Translations under genes and position numbers: made by a program
Notes under the pieces: model-generated
What the model was told of the DNA's origin: nothing
What the model saw: only the letters and a program-made list of their open reading frames with translations
Databases searched by the model: none
Part shown: positions 9,232-18,279 of the stretch, piece by piece
How positions within the stretch are numbered: the first letter of the stretch is position 1
How the letters are laid out: every line of letters starts with the position of its first letter
NCBI RefSeq assembly: GCF_007991615.1
Contig: NZ_BJYR01000016.1
Span: forward strand, 62,001 to 126,000
DNA length: 64,000 nucleotides
Reading direction: 5' to 3'
From: Novosphingobium sediminis
GTDB lineage: Bacteria; Pseudomonadota; Alphaproteobacteria; Sphingomonadales; Sphingomonadaceae

Positions 9232-10578
9232 TCAGGCATCTTCCGAGAGCCACTGCTCCAGATACTTGATCGAGTAGTCCCCATCGAGGAAGTGCGGGTC
9301 GGTCAGCAGTTTCTGGTGGAGGGGGATCGAGGTCTTGACGCCGCCGATCACCATTTCCTCCAGCGCGCGCTTGAGGCGCATGATGCAGCCTTCGCGGGTC
9401 CGGCCCGAGACGATGAGCTTGGCGATCATCGAATCGTAGTACGGCGGGATACGGTAGCCGGCGTAGAGGCCGCTATCGACGCGCACGTGCATGCCGCCTG
9501 CCGCGTGGTAGCTGGTGACAAGGCCGGGCGAGGGGGTGAAGTTGAACGGGTCTTCCGCGTTGATGCGGCACTCGATCGCGTGGCCCTTGAACTCGATCTC
9601 TTCCTGCTTGACCGAAAGCGGCTTGCCGTCGGCAATGCGGATCTGCTCGCGCACGAGATCGACGCCGGTGATCGCTTCGGTGACGGGATGCTCCACCTGC
9701 AGGCGGGTGTTCATCTCGATGAAGTAGAACTCGCCGTTTTCCCACAGGAACTCGATCGTGCCCGCGCCGCGGTAGCCCATGTCGGCCATGGCCTTCGCCA
9801 CGATGCCGCCCATGCGGTTGCGCTCTTCGGAGGAGATGACGGGCGAGGGGGCTTCTTCCAGCACCTTCTGGTGGCGGCGCTGCAGCGAGCAGTCGCGTTC
9901 GCCGAGGTGGATGGCATTGCCGTTGCCATCGCCGAAGACCTGGAATTCGATGTGGCGCGGATTGCCGAGGTACTTCTCGATATAGACGGTGGCATCGCCA
10001 AACGCGGCCTTCGCCTCGCTGCCGGCCTGCTGCATCAGCGTTTCGAGCTGGTCGGGGCTGTTGCACACCTTCATGCCGCGCCCGCCGCCGCCGGACGCCG
10101 CCTTGATGATCACCGGATAGCCGGCGGCCTCGGCGATTTCCTTGGCTTCCTTGATATCGGAAACCGCGCCGTCAGAGCCGGGAACGAGCGGCAGGCCGAG
10201 CGCGCCGGCGGTGCGCTTGGCTTCGATCTTGTCGCCCATCGTGCGGATGTGTTCGGGCTTGGGCCCGATCCACGTGATGTCATGCGCTTCGACGATATCG
10301 GCGAACTTGGCGTTTTCCGAAAGGAAGCCGTAACCGGGATGGATCGCGTCGGCATGGGTGATCTCGGCCGCGGAGATGATCGCGGCCATGTTGAGATAGC
10401 TGTCCTTCGCAGCCGGCGGCCCGATGCAGACGGCGTGGTCGGCCAGACGCACGTGCATCGCGTCGGCATCGGCGGTGGAGTGCACCGCGACCGTCTCGAT
10501 CCCCATTTCGTGCGCGGCGCGGTGGATGCGCAGCGCGATCTCGCCGCGGTTGGCGATCAGCAGGCGGGAAATGGCCAT
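9232..10578 (-). CDS. accC: Acetyl-CoA carboxylase, biotin carboxylase subunit
   Basis: 448-residue ATP-grasp enzyme that carboxylates biotin on AccB, the first half-reaction of malonyl-CoA synthesis. Visible motifs are [13 protein letters not shown] at the N-terminus, the Gly-rich ATP loop [59 protein letters not shown] and RINAEDP. Encoded 13 bp after accB on the same strand (order aroQ-accB-accC). Confidence 0.97.
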   Translation of the reverse strand: MAISRLLIANRGEIALRIHRAAHEMGIETVAVHSTADADAMHVRLADHAVCIGPPAAKDSYLNMAAIISAAEITHADAIHPGYGFLSENAKFADIVEAHDITWIGPKPEHIRTMGDKIEAKRTAGALGLPLVPGSDGAVSDIKEAKEIAEAAGYPVIIKAASGGGGRGMKVCNSPDQLETLMQQAGSEAKAAFGDATVYIEKYLGNPRHIEFQVFGDGNGNAIHLGERDCSLQRRHQKVLEEAPSPVISSEERNRMGGIVAKAMADMGYRGAGTIEFLWENGEFYFIEMNTRLQVEHPVTEAITGVDLVREQIRIADGKPLSVKQEEIEFKGHAIECRINAEDPFNFTPSPGLVTSYHAAGGMHVRVDSGLYAGYRIPPYYDSMIAKLIVSGRTREGCIMRLKRALEEMVIGGVKTSIPLHQKLLTDPHFLDGDYSIKYLEQWLSEDA

Positions 10579-10591
10579 GGGATCAGCGCGC

Positions 10592-11080
10592 TCAGACGAT
10601 GACGACGAGCGGCTGGTCGAATTCGACCGGCTGCGCGTTTTCGACCAGGATCGCGGTGATCTTGCCGCCGGTGGGGGCGGTGATCGGGTTCATCACCTTC
10701 ATCGCCTCGACGATGAGCAGCGTGTCACCGGCCTTGACCGTGGAGCCGACCGAAATGAACGGCGCGGCGCCCGGTTCCGGAGTGAGGTAGGCGGTGCCGA
10801 CCATCGGCGAGCGCAGCGCGTTGGCATGCGTTTCAGCGGCGGGTGCTTCGGCAGCAGCAGCAGGGGCGGCGGCAGGAGCCGGAGCAGGGGCGGCAACGGG
10901 CGCGGGCGCATAAGTTGCGACCGGCGCGGCGGTGATCGTGCGGGCGACGCGGATCTTGCGCGTGCCGTCCTCGACTTCGATCTCGGTCAGGCCGGTATCG
11001 GAAAGGAGTTCGGCCAGTTCGCGCACCAGTGCGCTGTCGATGGCCATCTTGGCGCCCTCGTCGCCGCGGTCATGCCCCAT
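10592..11080 (-). CDS. accB: Biotin carboxyl carrier protein of acetyl-CoA carboxylase
   Basis: 162-residue carrier. An N-terminal helical region ([20 protein letters not shown]) is followed by an Ala/Pro-rich linker and a C-terminal biotinyl domain. The biotinylation motif is EAMKVMN, with Lys as the attachment site. I chose the ATG at 11080, which has GAGGA eight bases upstream; the frame remains open to 11146. Shuttles carboxybiotin between AccC and the carboxyltransferase. Confidence 0.95.
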   Translation of the reverse strand: MGHDRGDEGAKMAIDSALVRELAELLSDTGLTEIEVEDGTRKIRVARTITAAPVATYAPAPVAAPAPAPAAAPAAAAEAPAAETHANALRSPMVGTAYLTPEPGAAPFISVGSTVKAGDTLLIVEAMKVMNPITAPTGGKITAILVENAQPVEFDQPLVVIV

Positions 11081-11170
11081 TTTATTGTCCTCGCGGGTAT
11101 ACGTATCCAAAGCGGGTTCCATGCCCGCCGCGCTCTTCAGAGGCAAGGAAAACCGGTAAACGCGGCGTGG

Positions 11171-11197
11171 AAAAGCCCGTTCTGGCCCCTTTGGGCC
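11171..11197 (-). terminator. Possible intrinsic terminator or attenuator between aroQ and accB
   Basis: On the minus strand the aroQ-accB gap can fold into a GGCCC-AAAG-GGGCC hairpin (11184-11197) nested near GGGC followed by TTTT (11171-11174). It may terminate part of the aroQ transcript or separate accB expression. The stem is short, so the call is tentative. Confidence 0.4.
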
Positions 11198-11203
11198 GGG
11201 GCG

Positions 11204-11638
11204 CTAGAGGCGGTGCGCGCCTTCGAGGGCGAGGAGGTAGCTGAGGGGGCCGAACCCCGCGATCGTCGCCTTGGCGGCCATGCCGACATAGGACTTGTGG
11301 CGGAACGCCTCACGCGTGTGCGGGTTCGAAAGGTGGACCTCGATCACCGGGGTGCGGATTGCCTTGATCGCATCGTGGAGCGCGACGCTGGTATGGGTGA
11401 AGGCGCCTGCGTTGAGCAGCACAGCCTTGGCCCCGACCGCCTGCGCTTCATGAAGCCAATCAACGAGATGGCCTTCGTGGTTCGACTGGCGCAGGTCTAT
11501 TTCAAGGCCCAGTTCACGCGCGCGGTCTTCCAGCATGCCGGCGATATCGTCGAGCGTGGCCGAGCCGTAGATCTCAGGCTCGCGCGTGCCGAGCAGGTTG
11601 AGATTGGGGCCGTTGAGGACGAAAACGGTCTCGGTCAT
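11204..11638 (-). CDS. aroQ: 3-dehydroquinate dehydratase, type II
   Basis: 144-residue shikimate-pathway enzyme converting 3-dehydroquinate to 3-dehydroshikimate. Family signatures are VLNGPNLNLLGTREPEIYG with the catalytic Tyr, RQSNHEGHLVDWLHEA, NAGAFTHTSVALHDA and EVHLSNPHTREAFRH with the catalytic His. Full length. Upstream of accB-accC on the same strand, a common arrangement. Confidence 0.96.
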   Translation of the reverse strand: MTETVFVLNGPNLNLLGTREPEIYGSATLDDIAGMLEDRARELGLEIDLRQSNHEGHLVDWLHEAQAVGAKAVLLNAGAFTHTSVALHDAIKAIRTPVIEVHLSNPHTREAFRHKSYVGMAAKATIAGFGPLSYLLALEGAHRL

Positions 11639-11727
11639 GGCGGGCTCCGCGAAAGCAAAAACGCTGTAGGGAGCCCTGATAGAGCGTGGGCCTGCCGGCG
11701 CAAGCCTGCCCTGCGCGGTGGGCTGGA

Positions 11728-12069
11728 TCAGCCCTTGCCGTTGTCCGCCATCGGTGGCGGGGGCGGCGGATCGCCGCCATCGTCGATCGACGCATTGGGA
11801 TCGTCGCCATCGGGATTGTCGTCGTTCTGCACCACCGGCTCAGGCTGAGAGATTGCCTGCGGCTGGTTGGTGGCGGCGAGCGATTCGGCTGCCTTGGCCT
11901 TCTTTTCGGCCGCATCGGCCTTCGCTTCGACAGCCGTGACCCGCTCTTCAAGCGCGCTCACGCGGTCCTCGCAGCCGCCCAACAGCATCGCCAGCGCTGC
12001 GGCAGCGCTGACGAGGCCAAGGCGGCGTGCTGTGGGCCGACGGGCGAGGAAGATGCGGTGTGCGTCCAT
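11728..12069 (-). CDS. Small coiled-coil lipoprotein
   Basis: 113-residue predicted lipoprotein. The signal peptide ends at LLGGC, followed by a heptad-patterned Ala/Glu/Lys coiled coil (SALEERVTAVEAKADAAEKKA) and a disordered Asp/Pro-rich tail with a six-proline run. It resembles Lpp/YbgF-N-terminal-like trimerising coiled coils in style only; no family assignment is made. It is 89 bp upstream of aroQ on the same strand. Confidence 0.7.
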   Translation of the reverse strand: MDAHRIFLARRPTARRLGLVSAAAALAMLLGGCEDRVSALEERVTAVEAKADAAEKKAKAAESLAATNQPQAISQPEPVVQNDDNPDGDDPNASIDDGGDPPPPPPMADNGKG

Positions 12070-12125
12070 ATTGCTGGTCGTGATAGCACGTAAACATTAC
12101 TCGAAACTAACCAAGCAGGTGCTTT

Positions 12126-12395
12126 TTACTGATCTGTGCCGCGCGATTTGCCGAACTGGCGCGCTGCTGTGTAGCCGAGGTACGCCGCGCCGAAGAGCGC
12201 ATAGAGCGGCTCCGGCAGGCCGACGAAATAGGCTGTCATCGCGGCTGTCATCGCCTGCGCGGCAGCCGGGCGCATGGCTCCGAGCAGGCCGAGCGGGATC
12301 GCCCAGAGAATCATCGCGTACATCACATAGAGGAAGGTCGGGCGGGCGAGCGCGACATAGCGGCGCGTGGCGGGCGCAAGAGGCTGGGAAGGCAT
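12126..12395 (-). CDS. GTA-type holin (three-TM holin family)
   Basis: 89-residue membrane protein. An N-terminal basic segment (TRRYVALARPTFLYVMYAMI) runs into hydrophobic segments at about 18-42 and 60-80, ending with YTAARQFGKSRG. This matches the holin family associated with gene transfer agent release (Holin_3TMs). I chose the ATG at 12395, with AGGA eight bases upstream; the frame extends to 12500. No capsid, tail or endolysin genes are in the window, so it is an orphan copy and its role in lysis is unproven. Confidence 0.7.
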   Translation of the reverse strand: MPSQPLAPATRRYVALARPTFLYVMYAMILWAIPLGLLGAMRPAAAQAMTAAMTAYFVGLPEPLYALFGAAYLGYTAARQFGKSRGTDQ

Positions 12396-12476
12396 GGAAG
12401 CGTCCTTTCGGGGAATGGGGGACGCCGGACCAGATAGCGGCAGAAGTGCTTGTAGGAAAATGGTTTGGGCGATGTG

Positions 12477-12531
12477 GTCCGCTTTATCCGGGCACCCCAC
12501 GCGATTAATCGCTACCCCCTGTCCGCTTTAT
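12477..12531. repeat. 11-bp direct repeat upstream of the DUF1592 operon
   Basis: GTCCGCTTTAT occurs at 12477-12487 and again at 12521-12531, 44 bp apart, in the 241-bp divergent gap between the holin gene and the DUF1592 gene. The spacing is about four helical turns, so it could be a regulator site. No other evidence supports that. Confidence 0.4.
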
Positions 12532-12636
12532 GGCAATGGACGTGCTGCAGTGCGGTAGATAGGGCAGTGGCCTTGCCGTCATGCTGGTGTACACAGGCGT
12601 GGCAGGTCAGGAGCAGGTCAGTTCAGGGGCAGGCGT

Positions 12637-15132
12637 TTGGTCGAGGTTTTGCGGCGGATTTCTTTCGGGCGTGGGGTGCTGGCGCTGAGCGCGCTGGTCT
12701 CGGCCTCGTGTCTCTATGCCGCTGCCGATGATCCGGTCACGACAACCGCCGTGCCTGCTTCCGGCCCCTCGCTGGGCGAAAGCCGGGCCGCCCTGATCGA
12801 GCCGATGCTGGCCGATTATTGCTCGCGCTGTCACAACGATTTCGACCATGTTGCGGGCCTTTCGGTCGACGGGCTGAAGGCGAGCGATGTGGCAGAGGGG
12901 CGGAATGCCGAGGCCTGGGAGAAGATCCTGCGCCGCGTGGCGGCGGGCGAGATGCCGCCGCATTCCAAGAAGCAGCCCGATCCCGCCCAGCGCGCCGATT
13001 TCGTTGCGTGGCTGGATGAGGGCCGCGCGCAGTATGTCATGGCGCATCCCGATCCCGGTGCAGCGCCGGTACGGCGGCTCAATCGGCGCGAATATGCCAA
13101 TGCGGTGCGCGATCTGCTCGGCATTGAGGGCGACTTCGCGGGTGCCTTGCCGCCTGACAATTCCGGTTTCGGTTTCGACAACATTGCCGATGTGCTGAGC
13201 GTCTCGCCGACCCTGATGGAGCGATATGTCGCAGTGGCGGGCAAGGCCGCGCGGCTGGCGACCGGCCTTGTGCCCAAGCGGGATTTCGTGACGACATGGC
13301 AGGTCGCCAAGGACGGTTCGGTGATGAACACCGGCATCCCCGCTTACAACGAACGCGCTGGGGCAGACCTGCCGCTCGGTTCGCGTGGCGGGACGGCGGT
13401 GCGCTATACCGCACGCTGGGACGGCGCTTACGACATCGCGGTCTGGCTCAATTCGAACACCAACAACGAAAGCGACCGCCTGCCGGAAGACCGCTTTGCG
13501 CTGCGTGTCCCCATGAAGGCGGGGGTGCACAGCGTGGCGGTTTCGTTCCGGCGGCAGACCTGGCCGGACGAGACGGTGCAGACGGTGCGCAACACGACGG
13601 ATTACGTGCCGTTGCCGCTGGAGAAGCCCGCTGACTTGCCGCTCGACGTATGGGTCGATGGCCAGCGCGCAGGGGTGCTGACGGTGCCTTCGTTCCGCGT
13701 TCACCCGCGCTATTCGCAGCACAATTTCCCGCGCGATGTGCTGCAGCTTGATGTGGCGGGGCCGTTCGATGCGGGCGGGAATGCGGAGTTGGCGAGCCGC
13801 AAGGCGGTGTTTGTCTGCCAGCCCAAGCGCGCTGCGGATGAAGCGCCTTGCGCCAAGCGCATCCTTGGCGGTCTGGCCAAGCGGGCATGGCGCGGGCCGG
13901 TGAGCGATGCGGACCTTTCGCCGCTGCTCAAGATCTATGCGGGTGAGCGCGCGGCGGGCGGTTTCGAAAGCGGTATCGAAGCTGGGATCGAGGCGCTGCT
14001 GGTTTCGCCGCGCTTCCTGTTTGCGGTTGAGACGCCGGTAGCAGGCGCGGCTGGCAGCGTTGCCCGGGTTTCGGACTACGACCTTGCAACGCGGCTATCG
14101 CTGTTCCTGTGGAGCTCAATTCCGGACGAACGGCTGCTGACGCTGGCGGGGCAGGGGAAGCTGCGCCAGCCCTCCGTGCTGGGTGCCGAAATTGCGCGGA
14201 TGCTGGGGGACAAACGCGCCGAGGCGCTGACCGAGAACTTTGCCGGGCAGTGGCTCTATCTGCGCAATCTGGACCAGCAGCGACCGGATATTACCGAGTT
14301 CCCGCAGTTCGACGTGCCGCTGCGCAGCGCGATGGCGACCGAGACGCGGATGTTCTTCGCGCATGTCCTTTCCGCAAACCGGCCGGTGACGGACTTCCTG
14401 CGCGCCGACTACACGTTCCTCAACGAGCGGCTGGCGCGGCATTACGGGATCGCGGGCGTGCGCGGTCCGGCGTTCCGCAAGGTGGCGCTTTCGTCTGACC
14501 TGCCGCGCGGCGGGCTGTTGGGGCAGGCGAGCATCCTCACGGTGACGAGCTATGGTAACCGCACTTCGGTGGTCAAGCGCGGCAAGTGGATCCTCGACAA
14601 CCTGCTCGCTTCGCCGCCGCCGCCGCCGCCGGCCGATGTGCCCGCCTTGAAGGCCGAGCATGACGGCAAGCTGCTCACCGCGCGCGAACAGTTGGAGCTG
14701 CACCGCGCCAACCCGGCCTGCGCTTCGTGCCACCAGCGGATGGACCCGCTGGGCTTTGCGCTCGAAAACTTCGACGCGGTAGGCGCTTGGCGGACGCAGG
14801 ATGCCGGGCAGGTGATCGATGCCGGGGCGGTGCTGGCAGACGGGACGGCGTTCAAGGGCTTTGCCGGGCTGCAACAGATCCTGCTCGATCGGCGCGAGGA
14901 ATTTGCGCGGGCCTTCACCGAGCGGCTGATGACGTATGCGCTCGGGCGCGGGCTGGGTCCGCAGGATATGCCGGCGGTGCGCGCCATTGCGCGCGATGCG
15001 GCGAAGGATGACTGGCGGGTGCAGACAATCATCAAGGGCATCGTGATGAGCCCCGGTTTCACGCTGCGCCGCCTGCCTGCCGCGCCGACGGCGGTGGCGC
15101 TGGCAGCCGGTGGATGGAGACCGCACCAATGA
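12637..15132 (+). CDS. Secreted DUF1592/DUF1588-family cytochrome-c-like protein
   Basis: 831-residue exported protein of the large planctomycete-type family with DUF1587, DUF1592, DUF1588 and DUF1585 modules. After a signal sequence (about residues 8-30), a heme c motif CSRCH lies near residue 68, followed by RRLNRREYANAVRDLLG (DUF1587-like), the central DUF1592 region (DYDLATRLSLFLWSSIPDE) and the C-terminal CASCHQRMDPLGFALENFD motif with a second CxxCH. The start is a TTG at 12637 with AGGGG seven bases upstream; later starts are possible. Likely an extracytoplasmic redox or degradative enzyme; substrate unknown. Its stop overlaps the next start (ATGA). Confidence 0.85.
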   Translation: MVEVLRRISFGRGVLALSALVSASCLYAAADDPVTTTAVPASGPSLGESRAALIEPMLADYCSRCHNDFDHVAGLSVDGLKASDVAEGRNAEAWEKILRRVAAGEMPPHSKKQPDPAQRADFVAWLDEGRAQYVMAHPDPGAAPVRRLNRREYANAVRDLLGIEGDFAGALPPDNSGFGFDNIADVLSVSPTLMERYVAVAGKAARLATGLVPKRDFVTTWQVAKDGSVMNTGIPAYNERAGADLPLGSRGGTAVRYTARWDGAYDIAVWLNSNTNNESDRLPEDRFALRVPMKAGVHSVAVSFRRQTWPDETVQTVRNTTDYVPLPLEKPADLPLDVWVDGQRAGVLTVPSFRVHPRYSQHNFPRDVLQLDVAGPFDAGGNAELASRKAVFVCQPKRAADEAPCAKRILGGLAKRAWRGPVSDADLSPLLKIYAGERAAGGFESGIEAGIEALLVSPRFLFAVETPVAGAAGSVARVSDYDLATRLSLFLWSSIPDERLLTLAGQGKLRQPSVLGAEIARMLGDKRAEALTENFAGQWLYLRNLDQQRPDITEFPQFDVPLRSAMATETRMFFAHVLSANRPVTDFLRADYTFLNERLARHYGIAGVRGPAFRKVALSSDLPRGGLLGQASILTVTSYGNRTSVVKRGKWILDNLLASPPPPPPADVPALKAEHDGKLLTAREQLELHRANPACASCHQRMDPLGFALENFDAVGAWRTQDAGQVIDAGAVLADGTAFKGFAGLQQILLDRREEFARAFTERLMTYALGRGLGPQDMPAVRAIARDAAKDDWRVQTIIKGIVMSPGFTLRRLPAAPTAVALAAGGWRPHQ

Positions 15133-16466
15133 TCGTGAAACGCCCTTCGCTCAGCCGCCGCACCGTGCTGCGCGGGCTTGGCACCACGATGGCGCTCCCA
15201 TTTCTGGAAGCGATGATCCCGGCGGCGCGTGCGGCGGATGCGGGCGCGCGGCCCAAGCGGCTTTCGGTGTTCTACACGCCCAACGGCATGACGATGGACG
15301 CCTATCGTCCGGTCGCGACGGGGGCTGACTATGTGCTTCCGCCAACACTGGCGCCGCTCGAGCCGTTCCGCGCCGACATGGTGGTGGTTAGCGGGCTCGG
15401 CCATCCGCAGGCGGCGGCGTTCGGCGATCGGCCGGCAGGGCATGGCCGGTCTTGCCCGGCGTTCCTGACGGGCGCCCACGCGCGCCAGACCGAAGGGCCG
15501 GATATCCGCTGCGGCGTTTCGATGGATCAGGTGTTTGCCGCGCATCTGGGTGAGACGACGACCATTCCCTCGCTCGAACTCGGCATCGATCAGGCAAGCC
15601 TGCTCGGCAGCTGCGACATCAACTATTCCTGCGCCTATACCAACGGCATTTCCTGGCTGACGCCGACGGTGCCGCTGCCGGTGATGGCCAATCCGCGCGA
15701 TGTGTTCGAGCGGCTGTTCGGCGATGGCGAGGCGCTCGATCCCGCGAGCCGGCTGGCGCAGGCGCGGCGGCAAGCCTCGATCCTCGACTATGTGCGCGAA
15801 GATGCGGCGCGGCTTTCGGGCCAGCTGGGCGCGGAGGACAAGCGCAAGCTCGACGAATACCTCGATGCGACGCGCGCGATCGAGAAGCGAATCCAGCGCG
15901 CGGCAGAAGGACCGCAGGCGGAGGCTGGCAGCTTTGTCCAGCCGGCGGGCATTCCGGCAGACTTTGCCGAGCATGTGCGGCTGATGATCGACTTGCAGGT
16001 GCTCGCCATGCAGGCAGACCTTACGCGGGTCGCCACGTTCATGCTCGGCCGCGAGATTTCGAACCGCACGTATCCCGAGATCGGCGTGCCGGATTCGCAC
16101 CACATGCTGAGCCATCACGGCAAGAACCCGGACAAGATGGCGAAGCTGGCGGTTATCAACCGCTACCACATGGAATTCTTCGCCTATGCTCTGAAGCGGC
16201 TGAAGGAGACCCGCGACGGGGCGGGGTCGCTGCTCGATACGACACTGGTGATCCGCGGTTCGGCCTTCGGCGATTCCAATGAGCACGACTTCATGGACCT
16301 GCCGGTGATCGTGGCGGGCGGGCTGGTGCAGGGCGGGCGGCATCTGGCTTTCGACAAGGGCACGTCGATGTCCAACCTGCTGCTGACGGGCCTCAATCTG
16401 CTCGACGTGCCGGCGGCGAAGTTTGGTGACAGCACGGGGCCGCTGGCGGGGCTGGCCCATGCGTAA
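15129..16466 (+). CDS. DUF1552 family Tat-exported protein
   Basis: 445-residue protein with a twin-arginine signal (LSRRTVLRGLG, hydrophobic stretch, ARA cleavage region). DUF1552 hallmarks follow, including the segment RLSVFYTPNGM and the acidic/histidine region (VPDSHHMLSHH). DUF1552 and DUF1592 proteins are habitually encoded side by side and are thought to work together outside the cytoplasm, function unknown. The ATG at 15129 overlaps the upstream stop. The 3' end overlaps the ankyrin gene by eight bases. Confidence 0.85.
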   Translation: MIVKRPSLSRRTVLRGLGTTMALPFLEAMIPAARAADAGARPKRLSVFYTPNGMTMDAYRPVATGADYVLPPTLAPLEPFRADMVVVSGLGHPQAAAFGDRPAGHGRSCPAFLTGAHARQTEGPDIRCGVSMDQVFAAHLGETTTIPSLELGIDQASLLGSCDINYSCAYTNGISWLTPTVPLPVMANPRDVFERLFGDGEALDPASRLAQARRQASILDYVREDAARLSGQLGAEDKRKLDEYLDATRAIEKRIQRAAEGPQAEAGSFVQPAGIPADFAEHVRLMIDLQVLAMQADLTRVATFMLGREISNRTYPEIGVPDSHHMLSHHGKNPDKMAKLAVINRYHMEFFAYALKRLKETRDGAGSLLDTTLVIRGSAFGDSNEHDFMDLPVIVAGGLVQGGRHLAFDKGTSMSNLLLTGLNLLDVPAAKFGDSTGPLAGLAHA

Positions 16467-17796
16467 GCTGGCGGCGTTGCTTCTGGCGTTTTCGCCATTG
16501 CCCGCGGTGGCGCACGGCGTGGAGGCCGTTTCGCGCGCGATTGCGGAGGATGATCCCGAGGCGCTGGCGGCGGCGCTGGCGCACGGTCCCAAAGCGGCTG
16601 CCCTTGCCAATGCTGTTCTGGAATACGGCGAAACACCGCTGGCCCGCGCGGTCGAGACACAGGACCCGGCGCTCGTCGATGTCCTGCTGAAAGCCCGTGC
16701 GCAGACCGACCGGCCGGATGCGCTGGGGGTGACGCCGCTGCTGCTCGCCTGCGAGCGCGGCAATGGCGCCATCGTTGCGGCGCTCGTGGCGGCGGGGGCT
16801 CCCGTCGATCAGTCCAATCCCGATGCGGTGACGCCGCTGGCGATGTGCGCGCGGTTTGCCGATGTGGAAGCTGTGCGTGCGCTGCTGGCGCGCGGCGCTG
16901 CGGTCGAGAGTGTCGATGCGCGGGGGCAGACGCCGCTGATGTGGGCGGCGTCTGCCGGTCGGCTCGATGCGGTATCCGCCCTTCTGGCGTCGGGCGCGCA
17001 AGTGAACCGCGAGACGCCCAACGGCTTCACGCCGCTGTTCTTCGCCCTGGCGAGCGGCAAGGCCAATGTCGCCTCGGCGCTGATCGCGGCAGGATCGGAC
17101 GTCAAGCATCGCGGGCCGGAGAACACCAGCGCGCTGCAGATGGCGCTCTACCAGAAGAACTGGGCGGCAGCGGAAGAACTGGTGCGCCTTGGCGGGGGCG
17201 ATGTGGCCGAACTGGACAGGCAGGGACGGCGGCCGCTCCATGTCGCGGCGGCGGCAGGGCAGGGCTCCCTGATCGCCGCGCTGCTGGAACGCGGGGCCGA
17301 AGTCGATGCGCTGTCAGGCCCGTCGAAGATCACCTGGGTGACCGAGGCCAACTTCGGCATGCCGCCGCCGCCGGTCCAGCCGACGACCGCGCTGATGGCT
17401 GCTGCAAAGGCCGGGCAGGCGGATGTGATGTGGCAGCTTGTCCGTGCCGGGGCCGACGAACATTTCGTCGACGGGGCGGGCGTCAATCTCGTGCTGGCCG
17501 CCGCGCAAGGGCGCAGCGCGGCGGCGCTCGGACTGGCGATCGAGCTGGCGGGTGACGCGAATGCCGCCGACAAGGACAAGACAACCGCGCTGCACATGCT
17601 GGCGGGCGGGCCGTTCTTCCCCGAGCTTCCGGCGATGCTGCGCGCGCTCGCCTCGCATGGCGCGAAGGCGGATATTCCCAACGCGAAGGGCAAGACCGCA
17701 CTGCAAGTGCTGGAGGGCGGGCTTGCCACGGTGCAGGCGGCATTCCATGAAGTCTACCCGGACAAGGCCCCCTCCAGCCTCGCGCTGACGCACTGA
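16459..17796 (+). CDS. Exported ankyrin-repeat protein
   Basis: 445-residue protein: a signal peptide (MRKLAALLLAFSPLPAVAHG), then about ten or more ankyrin repeats recognisable by GxTPLxxA and LLxxGAxV patterns (ALGVTPLLLACERG, RGQTPLMWAASAGR, NGFTPLFFALASGK, QGRRPLHVAAAAGQ). Ankyrin arrays mediate protein-protein contacts, so it is probably a periplasmic scaffold for the neighbouring redox proteins. The start overlaps the DUF1552 stop; the frame extends upstream but would lose the signal-peptide position. Confidence 0.85.
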   Translation: MRKLAALLLAFSPLPAVAHGVEAVSRAIAEDDPEALAAALAHGPKAAALANAVLEYGETPLARAVETQDPALVDVLLKARAQTDRPDALGVTPLLLACERGNGAIVAALVAAGAPVDQSNPDAVTPLAMCARFADVEAVRALLARGAAVESVDARGQTPLMWAASAGRLDAVSALLASGAQVNRETPNGFTPLFFALASGKANVASALIAAGSDVKHRGPENTSALQMALYQKNWAAAEELVRLGGGDVAELDRQGRRPLHVAAAAGQGSLIAALLERGAEVDALSGPSKITWVTEANFGMPPPPVQPTTALMAAAKAGQADVMWQLVRAGADEHFVDGAGVNLVLAAAQGRSAAALGLAIELAGDANAADKDKTTALHMLAGGPFFPELPAMLRALASHGAKADIPNAKGKTALQVLEGGLATVQAAFHEVYPDKAPSSLALTH

Positions 17797-17810
17797 AAGG
17801 ACCACTGCCG

Positions 17811-18272
17811 ATGACCCGAGCGAAACCGATGTTCCTGCTGGCCCTTGCCGCCGCGATGGTGGCTGGTGGCGCGATTGCCAGCGCCGCTTCTCCCGCCGAG
17901 ACGATTGCGGCGCGGCAAGCGAATTTCAAGAAGATGGGCGGCGCGATGAAGGCGCTGAAGGACGAGCTTGGCGGCGGGGCGGACAAGGCCAAGCTGCTCG
18001 CCGCCGCGCGCACCCTCGCAGCCACGGCGCGGCTTCAGGGCGGGCTGTTTCCGGCTGGCACCGGGCCGAGCTCGGGCGTGAAGACCGATGCGCTGCCGGC
18101 GATCTGGGCGCAGAAGCCCGTGTTCGATGCCGCTGCGGGCAAGCTGGTTGCCGAAGCGGACAAGCTGGCGGGGATTGCGGGTTCGGGCAACACCGCAGCG
18201 GTGCTCGCGCAGTTCAAGGTCGTCGGCGGCACTTGCGCTGCCTGCCACCGCCAGTTCCGCGCCGAGGAATGA
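17811..18272 (+). CDS. Cytochrome c' (class II cytochrome c)
   Basis: 153-residue periplasmic protein with an N-terminal signal peptide ending near ASA, a four-helix-bundle-type sequence starting with ARQANFKKMGGAMKAL, and a C-terminal heme attachment site CAACHRQFR, the arrangement typical of cytochrome c'. These proteins bind NO/CO or transfer electrons. The start ATG follows AAAGGA. It is immediately upstream of a cytochrome b561 gene, the usual membrane partner for such cytochromes. Confidence 0.92.
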   Translation: MTRAKPMFLLALAAAMVAGGAIASAASPAETIAARQANFKKMGGAMKALKDELGGGADKAKLLAAARTLAATARLQGGLFPAGTGPSSGVKTDALPAIWAQKPVFDAAAGKLVAEADKLAGIAGSGNTAAVLAQFKVVGGTCAACHRQFRAEE

Positions 18273-18279
18273 TCAAGCG

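Noticed and set aside
14116-16772. Long minus-strand frames across the DUF1592/DUF1552/ankyrin genes
   Set aside because: Low-complexity Arg/Ala/Pro composition, antisense to genes with clear domains and no ribosome-binding sites.
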